Assembly (NCBI GenBank): GCA_964009845.1
Contig: CAXGIQ010000053.1
Span: 1-9,335, forward strand
DNA: 9,335 nt
Direction: 5' to 3'
Origin: UBA7312 sp002715345
GTDB taxonomy: Bacteria; Bacteroidota; Bacteroidia; Flavobacteriales; UBA7312
Below, in pieces: positions 1-6,770 of the stretch. Each line of letters opens with the position of its first letter. The first letter of the stretch is position 1. The notes under the pieces are model-generated. The model had not been told where the DNA came from, ran no database searches, and saw only the letters and a program-made list of their open reading frames with translations. Both the position numbers and the translations under genes were made by a program.

Positions 1-704
1 GCTTTACCATCTTGCATGAGTGCTTCTATACAGTATGTTTCCAAAGCTCCAGCAAATCGTTCATTAGTACTTTTTAATCCTTGAATAACAGGCATAGCCA
101 TAAACTTTTCAGCAAAAGTTGAGTAAATATTAATCATTTGCTCTGTTTCTTGAATAGCCTCTTCCTTAGTAGCGTGTGCGGTATGTCCTTCTTGCCAAAG
201 GAATTCGGCTGTTCTTAAAAATAAACGCGTACGCATTTCCCAACGTACTACATTAGCCCATTGGTTTACAAGAATAGGTAGGTCTCTGTAGGATTGAACC
301 CATCCTTTATAGGTATCCCAAATAATTGTTTCTGATGTTGGACGAACGATTAGTTCTTCTTCCAATTTTGCTTCAGGGTCTACTACTACACCTTTACCAT
401 CTTCACTATTTTTTAATCGGTAGTGTGTAACTACAGCACATTCTTTAGCGAACCCTTCAATATGGTCTGCCTCTTTGCTGAGGTATGATTTTGGAATGAA
501 TAAAGGAAAGTAAGCGTTAACATGCCCTGTTGCTTTGAACATTTTATCCAACTCGGCTTGCATTTTTTCCCAGATAGCAAACCCATAAGGTTTAATAACC
601 ATACACCCTCTTACACCTGAGTTTTCTGCTAGGTCTGCTTTAACCACTAAGTCGTTGTACCATTTGGAATAATCCTCTGCTCGTTTGGTAAAATCCTTCG
701 CCAT
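1..704 (-). CDS. proS: Prolyl-tRNA synthetase, archaeal/eukaryote-like type (5' part; 3' end outside window)
   Basis: Cytoplasmic class II aminoacyl-tRNA synthetase that charges tRNA-Pro with proline using ATP. The 234 visible residues start MAKDFTKRAEDYSKWY. Class II motif 1 lies at about residues 35-71 and ends in the expected Pro. RPTSE is at 121-125, and motif 2, from RWEMR to FLWQEGH, is at 154-174. After motif 2 the sequence continues directly into a helical stretch ending in ALETYCIEALMQDGK, with no sign of the INS editing domain that classical bacterial ProS carries between motifs 2 and 3. This is the shorter archaeal/eukaryote-like form, which is usual in Bacteroidota. Motif 3, the anticodon-binding domain and the C-terminus lie beyond the left edge. 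The start is the ATG read from 704, preceded by an A-rich leader without a clear Shine-Dalgarno sequence. It is divergent from the lipoprotein gene at 828. Confidence 0.96.
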   Translation of the reverse strand, partial: MAKDFTKRAEDYSKWYNDLVVKADLAENSGVRGCMVIKPYGFAIWEKMQAELDKMFKATGHVNAYFPLFIPKSYLSKEADHIEGFAKECAVVTHYRLKNSEDGKGVVVDPEAKLEEELIVRPTSETIIWDTYKGWVQSYRDLPILVNQWANVVRWEMRTRLFLRTAEFLWQEGHTAHATKEEAIQETEQMINIYSTFAEKFMAMPVIQGLKSTNERFAGALETYCIEALMQDGK

Positions 705-761
705 TTTTTAATTTGCTGCTTTGTTTGTAATTTTACGCCTGATTTTGCGTTATAAATTATG

Positions 762-769
762 CAAAATTA
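762..769 (-). promoter_or_regulatory. Possible -7 promoter element for proS
   Basis: Read on the minus strand this is TAATTTTG, an exact match to the Bacteroidota -7 consensus TAnnTTTG. It lies 57 bp upstream of the proS start codon, which would give an untranslated leader of about 50 nt. I see no clear TTG -33 element at the expected spacing; that position is instead occupied by a small palindrome (782-796). In such AT-rich DNA one consensus match is weak evidence. Confidence 0.35.
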
Positions 770-781
770 AACATTTAAACG

Positions 782-796
782 ATTCTATCGTAGAAT
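782..796. promoter_or_regulatory. Short palindrome in the proS/lipoprotein divergent intergenic region
   Basis: ATTCTA and TAGAAT form a perfect 6-bp inverted repeat around TCG. It lies 31 bp upstream of the lipoprotein start codon and 13-27 bp upstream of the putative proS -7 box, so it covers the place where a proS -33 element should be. It could be an operator for a dimeric regulator acting on either divergent gene. No regulator gene is nearby and the arms are short, so chance is a real alternative. Confidence 0.25.
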
Positions 797-827
797 AGTC
801 ATATAATCAAAGGAAAGAAATTTAATC

Positions 828-1835
828 ATGAAACACTACTATTTTATCCCTGTTTTAATAGCATTTTTTCTCAGCTCCTGTGTAGTGGTTGTAGATTCTA
901 CATCTTCTCATTTTCAGGATGAATTGTATTATTCAGCTAACGAATATGTAGAAGAGGACGAAAAGGATGAAGCTGCTTATCAAGCATATTTGCAAGAGAA
1001 TAATGAGGAAGAAGAGGTTTTGCATGATGAAGAATTGTATGAAGAAGAGTTTGATTATGATGATTGCTATGACTACTACTATACTTCTAGGTTAAGAAGG
1101 TTTCATGGGCCTCATTTTGGATTTAGTTATTATAACAATTATTACACAAATTCATTTTGGTATTCTCATAACCCCTATAATTGCGGTGTGAGTATTTATT
1201 ATGGATATAATTTCTGGAATCCATGGTATATGGATCCTTGGCACAACTATCATTTTGGCTGGGGATATCATTATCCGCATCAGCACTGGGCATATCATAA
1301 TCATTGGTCTTACTGGTATGGATATTATAATGGTTATTATGGCTATTATCCAACTTATTTTAACTCTTACGATAACAATAGTGTGTATTATGGTGTTCGT
1401 GAAAACAATAATAACAGAACCCCTGAAGCATTTGCAAATCGTTATATTCAACAGGTGAAAGAAAAACCACAAAGGTTTGATTTTGTAAATGATAGAGAGG
1501 AAAATAAACCAACTTATAGTGGTGGTAAGCCTTCTTTTTATAATACTAGTCCAAGACCCACTAACAAGCCATCTAACACATCGCCATCTAAACCAAATAA
1601 TAGCTGGTTGAATAATGCGAATAAGCCTGCTACAAATTTTAATAGACCCAACACAAATAAGCCTGTTACTAACTATAATAAAACTAATAACAGACCGACT
1701 TATCCAATGAGAAATAATAACTCACAAAAAACGAGTCCGTCAAGAAATAACAATTCATACAATTCATCATCTCCTTCTAGAAATTCAAATTCTCCTAGTA
1801 GAAATACAGGAGGTAATAATAGAAGGCCAAGATAA
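828..1835 (+). CDS. Predicted lipoprotein with acidic, Tyr/Trp/His-rich and basic Asn/Ser/Pro-rich blocks; function unknown
   Basis: I do not recognise a named family. Residues 1-18 are a lipoprotein signal peptide: a hydrophobic core, then lipobox LSSC with Cys18 as the lipidated residue, so a membrane-anchored, probably outer-membrane, location is inferred. The mature part has three blocks. Residues 31-82 are strongly acidic, with about 24 Asp/Glu and one Lys. Residues 101-190 hold about 26 Tyr, 8 Trp and 8 His in a Gly/Asn/Pro background. Residues 226-335 are Asn/Ser/Pro/Thr-rich with about 18 Lys/Arg and no Asp or Glu, and contain loose repeats such as NKPxTN and SPSRN. It looks largely disordered. 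The start is supported by the signal peptide and by AAAGGAAAG about 10-18 bases upstream of it. The FadL-like gene follows after 10 bp, suggesting one transcript. A structural, adhesive or metal-binding surface role is possible but unproven. Confidence 0.8.
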   Translation: MKHYYFIPVLIAFFLSSCVVVVDSTSSHFQDELYYSANEYVEEDEKDEAAYQAYLQENNEEEEVLHDEELYEEEFDYDDCYDYYYTSRLRRFHGPHFGFSYYNNYYTNSFWYSHNPYNCGVSIYYGYNFWNPWYMDPWHNYHFGWGYHYPHQHWAYHNHWSYWYGYYNGYYGYYPTYFNSYDNNSVYYGVRENNNNRTPEAFANRYIQQVKEKPQRFDFVNDREENKPTYSGGKPSFYNTSPRPTNKPSNTSPSKPNNSWLNNANKPATNFNRPNTNKPVTNYNKTNNRPTYPMRNNNSQKTSPSRNNNSYNSSSPSRNSNSPSRNTGGNNRRPR

Positions 1836-1845
1836 TTTCAACTAC

Positions 1846-3330
1846 ATGAAAAGATATTTATGCTTTGCCACATTGTTGGCATCCGGTTTAAGCCTTTCAG
1901 GGCAATCTCATCAGGACGTTTTTTTGTTTTCCGATCAATCTTATGTTGGAACTGCTCGTAGTCATGCTATGGGGAATGCATTTGGCGCATTAGGTGCTGA
2001 CATGACTTCTATTCATATAAACCCAGCAGGATTGGGTGTTTACAGAACGTTTAGTATGTCGGCTACTGCAGGTTTAGGAATGCGTGAAATGAGCGCATAC
2101 TATCAAGGTAAAAAAACAATGGATTTGTCTGGGAATTTCAATCTGACTTCTTTCGGATTAGTTTCTCCAGCAAAAAGAAACCCTGAAGGAGATTGGCGAA
2201 GAGTGAATTACGCTTTCACCTACAACAAAACAAATGTGTTTAAATCATCTTTAGATGTCAGAGGGTATAATGAGCAGTCTTCTTTAGTAGATGTGTTTTC
2301 AGATTATGCTCAAGGAGTTCCTATGGATAACTTAAATCAGTTTTATGAAGCGGGAGCTTTTTGGGTTGATTTGATTGATTTGGAAGTGGATACTGCTGGA
2401 GATTGGATAGATGATGGAGCGTATTTTAGAGAAGTTGGAGCAGGGCAAAATCAGCGTAAAATCACAAATACTTCTGGTTCTATGGGTGAGTATCAGTTTA
2501 GTTATGCCGGTTCTTACAAGGAAATATTATATATCGGTGCATCCGTTGGTTTATCTACTATCGATTATCTGAAAGAAAACTATTATCAAGAAAGTGATTT
2601 TACAGATACACTTTCTACCGTTCAGAGTTTCTATATGCGAGATGATGTATACACATCAGGAGCAGGTGTAAATTTGAAAATTGGAGGGATTTATAGAGTA
2701 AACGACCAATTTCGATTAGGATTGTCTTGGCATTCGCCAACCTTGTATAATATGCAAGATGAGTGGCAAATGAAGATAGATGCACAGCACGAGCTTAATG
2801 ATTCGGCTTATTCTTATTCGTACACTTCTCCATATGGCATGTATAACTATGAGATTGTAACTCCTATGAAAATAACTACATCGGCCGCATTAGTTCTCAA
2901 CAAAAAGTTGGTGTTGAGCGGGGATATAGAATTCATAGATTATACTACAATGCAATTAAATGGAAACGATTATGATTATTTTGAAGAAGAAAATCAAGAA
3001 ATTGCCAATATATACACCTCTACTTATAATGCTCGATTAGGTGCTGAGTTAAATTTATCACCAATTGTTTTACGTGCAGGTTATGCGAAATATGGGAATC
3101 CTTTTTATATGAATAGTCCCATTCTAGACAATACATATCAATTCAGGACTGAACGCCAAACTTGGTCGGTAGGGGTTGGTAAGCGTAACCAATACAGTTA
3201 TATCGATTTCGCTTATTCTTTTACAGAAAACGCACAGACTGATTGGATGTATAATGATATGTATGTAGCGCCAACAAAATTGGTTAATTCTTACCAAAAA
3301 ATCATGTTGACTCTAGGTTGGAAGTTTTAA
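1846..3330 (+). CDS. OmpP1/FadL-family outer-membrane beta-barrel protein
   Basis: Predicted outer-membrane barrel of the OmpP1/FadL/TodX superfamily, whose known members carry hydrophobic substrates such as long-chain fatty acids or aromatic compounds across the outer membrane. At 494 aa it is of normal length for the family. Residues 1-20 form a signal peptide, with likely cleavage near Gln20. The conserved N-terminal segment, GTARSHAMGNAFGALGAD followed by NPAGLGVY (about residues 35-66), matches the Bacteroidota branch of the family, including the NPAGL motif. The rest alternates polar and aromatic residues as barrel strands do, and it ends KIMLTLGWKF with a terminal Phe typical of BAM substrates. 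It begins 10 bp after the lipoprotein gene with no promoter visible between, so co-transcription is likely. The substrate cannot be read from the sequence. Its TAA directly abuts the convergent TPR gene's stop codon. Confidence 0.85.
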   Translation: MKRYLCFATLLASGLSLSGQSHQDVFLFSDQSYVGTARSHAMGNAFGALGADMTSIHINPAGLGVYRTFSMSATAGLGMREMSAYYQGKKTMDLSGNFNLTSFGLVSPAKRNPEGDWRRVNYAFTYNKTNVFKSSLDVRGYNEQSSLVDVFSDYAQGVPMDNLNQFYEAGAFWVDLIDLEVDTAGDWIDDGAYFREVGAGQNQRKITNTSGSMGEYQFSYAGSYKEILYIGASVGLSTIDYLKENYYQESDFTDTLSTVQSFYMRDDVYTSGAGVNLKIGGIYRVNDQFRLGLSWHSPTLYNMQDEWQMKIDAQHELNDSAYSYSYTSPYGMYNYEIVTPMKITTSAALVLNKKLVLSGDIEFIDYTTMQLNGNDYDYFEEENQEIANIYTSTYNARLGAELNLSPIVLRAGYAKYGNPFYMNSPILDNTYQFRTERQTWSVGVGKRNQYSYIDFAYSFTENAQTDWMYNDMYVAPTKLVNSYQKIMLTLGWKF

Positions 3331-4803
3331 TTACTGAAGTCTATTAAGGCCTGCTTTTGCTTTTTGTTCTAAGCTCTGCTCGTACTCATGATTTTCCATG
3401 TTAATACATTCCTTAAAAAAGTATATAGCATTTGTTTTATTTCCGTTTTTTTCTTGAATAAGCCCAAGTTGAAGTGCTGACTTAGCGGCAAAGAAGAAGT
3501 TAGCGTTTCGGCCTAAATCGATGGTTTTTTGGTAGTTCTCTTTTGCCAGGCTAAGGTTTTGCATTTCATCATAAATTCGGGCTTTTCTGTAAAAGTATTC
3601 AATAATGTGCTTGTCATTAGAAAACAGCATAGGATTGTCAATTTTATCTAGTAATTTCAATGCTTTTTGATGATAACCTCCATCAAATAAAAGTCTGGAT
3701 TTGAGTAATTGTGGATGAGGTTGACTTCTTTTTTCGAAAGCTTTTTGTGCTTCTTTATCACCATCAACAAGTGTGTTTCCATAATGGTAAATATTAGCTT
3801 GTGCAAGTTTGAAATTGTCAAGATCTCCTTTCAATAGGTAGTGCCAGCTAATTCGCATATAAGCGGACTTGATGTAGTTTTGACCCTCAAAAGAACTTAC
3901 ATATTTTTTAAAATGCTTGACAGCATTGGGGTTCATTTTATTTTGTTTACAAACACCTAGTAGATATTCTAAGTACCAAAAGGGATAATGGGCGCTTGTT
4001 TGCTTTCTGTTTTCTAAAATACTGATAGCTAAATCATTTTTCCCTAGCTTGGATGCGAGTCGGCAGGCAGCGAAGTTTAGTAGTAAGTTATTGCTTGTTT
4101 CAATATCATTTAGAATGTACTGTAAGCCCTCGGGGTCATTTTGAAGGTTCATTTTCAAAAAAGAATACATGAAATATGTTTCATCTAGCAGAAAGGTATA
4201 ATCTGTGTTTTGTTTTGCAGAGTCGATTAAACTTTGCATTTCTGACATTCCTTGTGCGATACTCCCTTCCATTCCGATAGCAGAAAGCGCCCAACTGTAG
4301 TTACTAGGAACGCTTCCGATAAGTGCGTGTAAAATTCCTAAACTTTTCGAGTTTGGAATGAAATCAGGATAAAGTTCTTGGTTTTTAGTAAGTAATCTAT
4401 ATGCTTTATTAATCTCGTAAGCTGCAGTTAAGTATTCTTCAAACTTCAGTCTATTTCCCGCCCATTGTAAGTGTACTTCTGCTTGGCTATACAAGAACCA
4501 TGGAGAACTTTCGTCACCTTCTTCTAGAATATCTAATCTGTTATTTTTATTTTCTTTTAGTCGATTAAAATCTCTTTGCACTTCCCCAATTTGGATGGTT
4601 AAAAAGTCAATGTAATTTTCAATGAAGTAAGGGAGGAGATTTTGAGGGTTTTGTTGTTTTTCTGTATCTAAAATTTTTTTCCCATGCCTAAACTTTAAGT
4701 GTATGATTTCGGTGTATGCTTTTTGGCAATTTTCATTCCACTCAAAGGTTGCTTGTGCATGCAATCCAGTTAAAAGAAATATGATAATAAAAACTCTTTT
4801 CAT
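3331..4803 (-). CDS. Exported tetratricopeptide-repeat protein, function unknown
   Basis: 490-residue mostly helical protein. Residues 1-18 (MKRVFIIIFLLTGLHAQA) form a standard signal peptide with an AQA cleavage site, so it is probably periplasmic; no lipobox Cys is present. TPR-like helical pairs are clearest at about 400-432 (YFYRKARIYDEM...LAKENYQKTIDLG) and 438-470 (AKSALQLGLIQEKNG...AIYFFKECINM), with a further one near 363-387 (SRLLFDGGYHQKALKLLDKI). The segment around PNSKSLGILHALIGSVPSNY, followed by GMEGSIAQGM, resembles Iml2/TTC39-type TPR proteins, but this is only an impression from motif layout. TPRs normally scaffold protein-protein contacts; no enzyme motif is seen. The start is fixed by the signal peptide. 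An intrinsic terminator for the upstream gene ends only 6 bases before the ATG, and no clear promoter or Shine-Dalgarno sequence is visible in the 61-bp gap. Confidence 0.8.
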   Translation of the reverse strand: MKRVFIIIFLLTGLHAQATFEWNENCQKAYTEIIHLKFRHGKKILDTEKQQNPQNLLPYFIENYIDFLTIQIGEVQRDFNRLKENKNNRLDILEEGDESSPWFLYSQAEVHLQWAGNRLKFEEYLTAAYEINKAYRLLTKNQELYPDFIPNSKSLGILHALIGSVPSNYSWALSAIGMEGSIAQGMSEMQSLIDSAKQNTDYTFLLDETYFMYSFLKMNLQNDPEGLQYILNDIETSNNLLLNFAACRLASKLGKNDLAISILENRKQTSAHYPFWYLEYLLGVCKQNKMNPNAVKHFKKYVSSFEGQNYIKSAYMRISWHYLLKGDLDNFKLAQANIYHYGNTLVDGDKEAQKAFEKRSQPHPQLLKSRLLFDGGYHQKALKLLDKIDNPMLFSNDKHIIEYFYRKARIYDEMQNLSLAKENYQKTIDLGRNANFFFAAKSALQLGLIQEKNGNKTNAIYFFKECINMENHEYEQSLEQKAKAGLNRLQ

Positions 4804-4809
4804 TACAAT

Positions 4810-4839
4810 AAAAAAGGGATTTCAATTCATGAAATCCCT
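4810..4839 (-). terminator. Intrinsic terminator after the zinc-ribbon gene
   Basis: GGGATTTCA (4816-4824) and TGAAATCCC (4830-4838) pair perfectly around a 5-base loop, extended by one A-T pair to a 10-bp stem. On the minus strand the hairpin is followed by six T (4815-4810). This is a classic Rho-independent terminator for leftward transcription coming from nif3 and the zinc-ribbon gene. There is no T-run on the plus-strand side, so it works in one direction. It starts 25 bp after the zinc-ribbon stop codon and ends 6 bp before the TPR start codon. Confidence 0.85.
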
Positions 4840-4864
4840 ATGCAATATACTTGTATTCAATAAA

Positions 4865-5632
4865 TTAGTTTTTTTCTAATTCAATAAACATACTTTCATC
4901 TACTAAAATTCTTCCACAGTGTTCACCAAAAATTACTTTTTTGTGCGATTTTATATCTATTTGTTTTTGTGGAGGTATTTTACTGTAACATCCACCACAA
5001 GCATCACGTTGAACAGCTACTACTGCTAAACCATTTTTAGCAGCAGCTCTAATTCTTTTATATGTAGTTAGTAATCTTTCATCTACAACTTTTTCAGCTT
5101 CACCTGATTTTTTCAGCAGACTCTTTTCTTCTTTTTCTGTAGAGGCAATGATTGTATCTAATTCTTTTCTTTTCACTTCAAGAATTTCATTACGCTCGTT
5201 AATTATTTCTTGAGTAGCTGTTTTGGATTCGTAGTGTAATTCAATTTTTGCTTGCGCATCACGGATTTTCTTTTCCGCTAATTCTATTTCAAGATTTTGA
5301 AATTCGATTTCCTTATTCAAAGAGTCATACTCTCTGTTGTTCTTGATGCTGTCTAGTTGCTTGGTGTATTTTTTTACCAAAGCTTTAGACTCATCAATAG
5401 CAATTTTTCTTCCAGAAATAAATTCCTCTCTTTCAGCAATGTCTTCATTGATTTTATTCATTCTGGTTTCTAGACCTTGAACAATATCTTCTAAATCCTG
5501 AACTTCTATAGGAAGTTCTCCTCTGGTAGTTCTTAAATTATCAATTTGAGAGTCGATTAATTGTAATTGGCATAATGCCCTTAACTTATCCTCTACTGAA
5601 AATACTTTGGTTGCTGCAGCTTTCTTTGCCAT
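4865..5632 (-). CDS. Coiled-coil protein with C-terminal zinc ribbon (CT398/CdsZ-like, C4-type)
   Basis: 255 residues. Residues about 15-200 are a long charged helical coiled coil, including KKYTKQLDSIKNNREYDSLN, a segment typical of this family. The C-terminal ribbon begins at Cys212 (ACGGC, Cys212 and Cys215), continues with KIPPQKQIDI, and ends EHCGRIL (Cys239). The family is widespread and includes chlamydial CT398/CdsZ. Its general bacterial role is not firmly established; binding of nucleic acid or protein partners has been proposed. Family members usually have four Cys ligands, with a CxxC before GRIL. Here the first Cys of that pair is replaced by Gly236 (codon GGT at 4927-4925), leaving three Cys, with His238 nearby. 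Start ATG at 5632 (MAKKAAATKVF) is 3 bp after the nif3 stop, so the two genes are almost surely translationally coupled. An intrinsic terminator follows. Confidence 0.87.
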   Translation of the reverse strand: MAKKAAATKVFSVEDKLRALCQLQLIDSQIDNLRTTRGELPIEVQDLEDIVQGLETRMNKINEDIAEREEFISGRKIAIDESKALVKKYTKQLDSIKNNREYDSLNKEIEFQNLEIELAEKKIRDAQAKIELHYESKTATQEIINERNEILEVKRKELDTIIASTEKEEKSLLKKSGEAEKVVDERLLTTYKRIRAAAKNGLAVVAVQRDACGGCYSKIPPQKQIDIKSHKKVIFGEHCGRILVDESMFIELEKN

Positions 5633-5635
5633 ATC

Positions 5636-6730
5636 TTACAAATAGTTGATAGGGTTTGTATTGATTTCTGATAAATGGGTGGCAAATTTAGGAAAAATTT
5701 CTTTAAGAATATCCTGAATTAACTCTTTGGTGAATTGTTCGCTTTCATAATGTCCAATATCAGCGATTATAAGGTCATTTTCTGCATCAAAAAACTCATG
5801 ATATTTAAAGTCGGCAGTGATGAAAACATCGGCTTGCATTTGCTTGGCGTTAGCAAGTAAAAAACTTCCGGACCCACCACAAACTGCTATTTTTTGCACT
5901 TCTTTTTTAACGCTTTTAGTGTGCCTAATACAATCTGTTTGCATCTGCTTTTTCACAAATTTTAAAAACTCATCACTTTTCATAGGTTTATCTAGAGTTC
6001 CTATCATTCCAGATCCTATGTTTTGATGTATATTGTGCAATGGAATGATATCATAAGCTACTTCTTCGTACGGATGTTCCTGATACATGGCAGCTAAAAT
6101 TGTTCCTTGTAAATGAGATGGGAAAACAGCCTCAAATTTTATTTCTGTTTCTTGATGTACTACTCCTTGCTTCCCAACAAATGGTTTTGTATTTTCATTT
6201 CCTCTAAAAGTTCCTTCACCAATACTGTTAAAAGTACAATAGTCGTAATCTCCAATCTGTCCAGCACCTGCATTACATATTGCAGATCGGACTTTAGCAG
6301 CATGAGTGTTAGGACAAAAAACAACTAGTTTTCTAAGCAAATCTGATTTCGGGGCTAATACCTTACATTTTGCTAGCCTAAGTTTGTCGCATATTTTTTT
6401 ACTTACACCATTTTGTACATTATCTAAATTAGTGTGAATGGCGTAAATAGCTATGTTGTTCTGTATTGCCTTAATAATGGTCCTCTCTATATAGTTTTTT
6501 CCATTTAGTTTTTTTAAACCTTTAAAAACAATGGGATGGTGGGCAATTATTAGTTCACATTTTTTTGCGATAGCCTCTTCAACAATCTTTTCTGTGCAAT
6601 CAAGTGTGATAAGCGCTTGTTTAACCTTATGCTCTTTATTACCAGTGATGAGCCCTGAGTTATCATAGCTTTCCTGATAATAAAGAGGGGCAATTTGTTC
6701 TAAATGATTTGTGATTTCTCCAATTTTCAT
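5636..6730 (-). CDS. Nif3-like dinuclear metal-centre protein (YbgI/NIF3 family) with inserted PII-like domain
   Basis: 364 residues from the ATG at 6730 (MKIGEITNHLEQIAPLYYQE). The frame stays open further upstream to 6907, but that extension is antisense to lpxK and is not family-like, so it was excluded. The NIF3 fold is recognisable from ESYDNSGLITG at 20-30, the metal-ligand pair in AHHPIVFKG (His64, His65), HTNLDN (Asp103), and IGHYESE near the C-terminus (His327, Glu331). These match the five dinuclear-metal ligands known in E. coli YbgI. Residues about 133-230 are the PII/CutA-like insertion found in the longer family members, including GTFRGNENTKPFVG and HPYEEVAYD. Members form toroidal hexamers. 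GTP cyclohydrolase-like or other hydrolase roles have been suggested, but the physiological function is unsettled. It heads a leftward unit with the zinc-ribbon gene and is divergent from lpxK. Confidence 0.93.
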   Translation of the reverse strand: MKIGEITNHLEQIAPLYYQESYDNSGLITGNKEHKVKQALITLDCTEKIVEEAIAKKCELIIAHHPIVFKGLKKLNGKNYIERTIIKAIQNNIAIYAIHTNLDNVQNGVSKKICDKLRLAKCKVLAPKSDLLRKLVVFCPNTHAAKVRSAICNAGAGQIGDYDYCTFNSIGEGTFRGNENTKPFVGKQGVVHQETEIKFEAVFPSHLQGTILAAMYQEHPYEEVAYDIIPLHNIHQNIGSGMIGTLDKPMKSDEFLKFVKKQMQTDCIRHTKSVKKEVQKIAVCGGSGSFLLANAKQMQADVFITADFKYHEFFDAENDLIIADIGHYESEQFTKELIQDILKEIFPKFATHLSEINTNPINYL

Positions 6731-6735
6731 AAGTC

Positions 6736-6743
6736 CAAAAATA
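6736..6743 (-). promoter_or_regulatory. Possible -7 promoter element for nif3-like gene
   Basis: Minus-strand TATTTTTG matches the Bacteroidota -7 consensus TAnnTTTG and lies 5 bp before the nif3 start codon at 6730. If used, transcription would begin at or near the ATG, giving a leaderless or nearly leaderless mRNA. No convincing TTG -33 element is seen at the right spacing, and A/T richness makes chance matches likely. Confidence 0.25.
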
Positions 6744-6757
6744 AGACATAATATTTT

Positions 6758-6765
6758 TACCTTTG
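6758..6765 (+). promoter_or_regulatory. Possible -7 promoter element for lpxK
   Basis: TACCTTTG matches TAnnTTTG exactly and lies 5 bp before the chosen lpxK start codon at 6771. It would give an almost leaderless transcript, or a leader of about 15 nt if translation began at the alternative ATG at 6786. No clear -33 TTG is found upstream at the usual distance. Confidence 0.3.
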
Positions 6766-6770
6766 ATGAT

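Noticed and set aside
1123..1472. Open frames in other phases and on the opposite strand within the lipoprotein gene
   Set aside because: They come from the repetitive Tyr/Asn/His codons (TAT, AAT, CAT), which read as Ile, Met or His runs in other frames. No signal peptide or domain supports them.
828..1835. Possibility that the odd lipoprotein is a frameshift or non-coding artefact
   Set aside because: It has a proper lipoprotein signal peptide, an A/G-rich upstream sequence, a 1-kb frame with no stop, coherent composition blocks, and a following gene 10 bp away.
4822..4830. Two-codon reading frame (ATG AAT TGA, minus strand) in the loop of the terminator hairpin, as a possible leader peptide
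   Set aside because: It is just what the stem and loop sequence happens to spell; there is no ribosome-binding site and it is too short to argue for attenuation by translation.
5817..6328. Short plus-strand frames inside nif3
   Set aside because: Antisense shadows of a clearly conserved gene, with no initiation signals or recognisable features.
6711..6770. N-terminal extension of lpxK to 6711
   Set aside because: It overlaps the nif3 5' end in antisense, and the LpxK family starts at the hydrophobic helix beginning near 6771.
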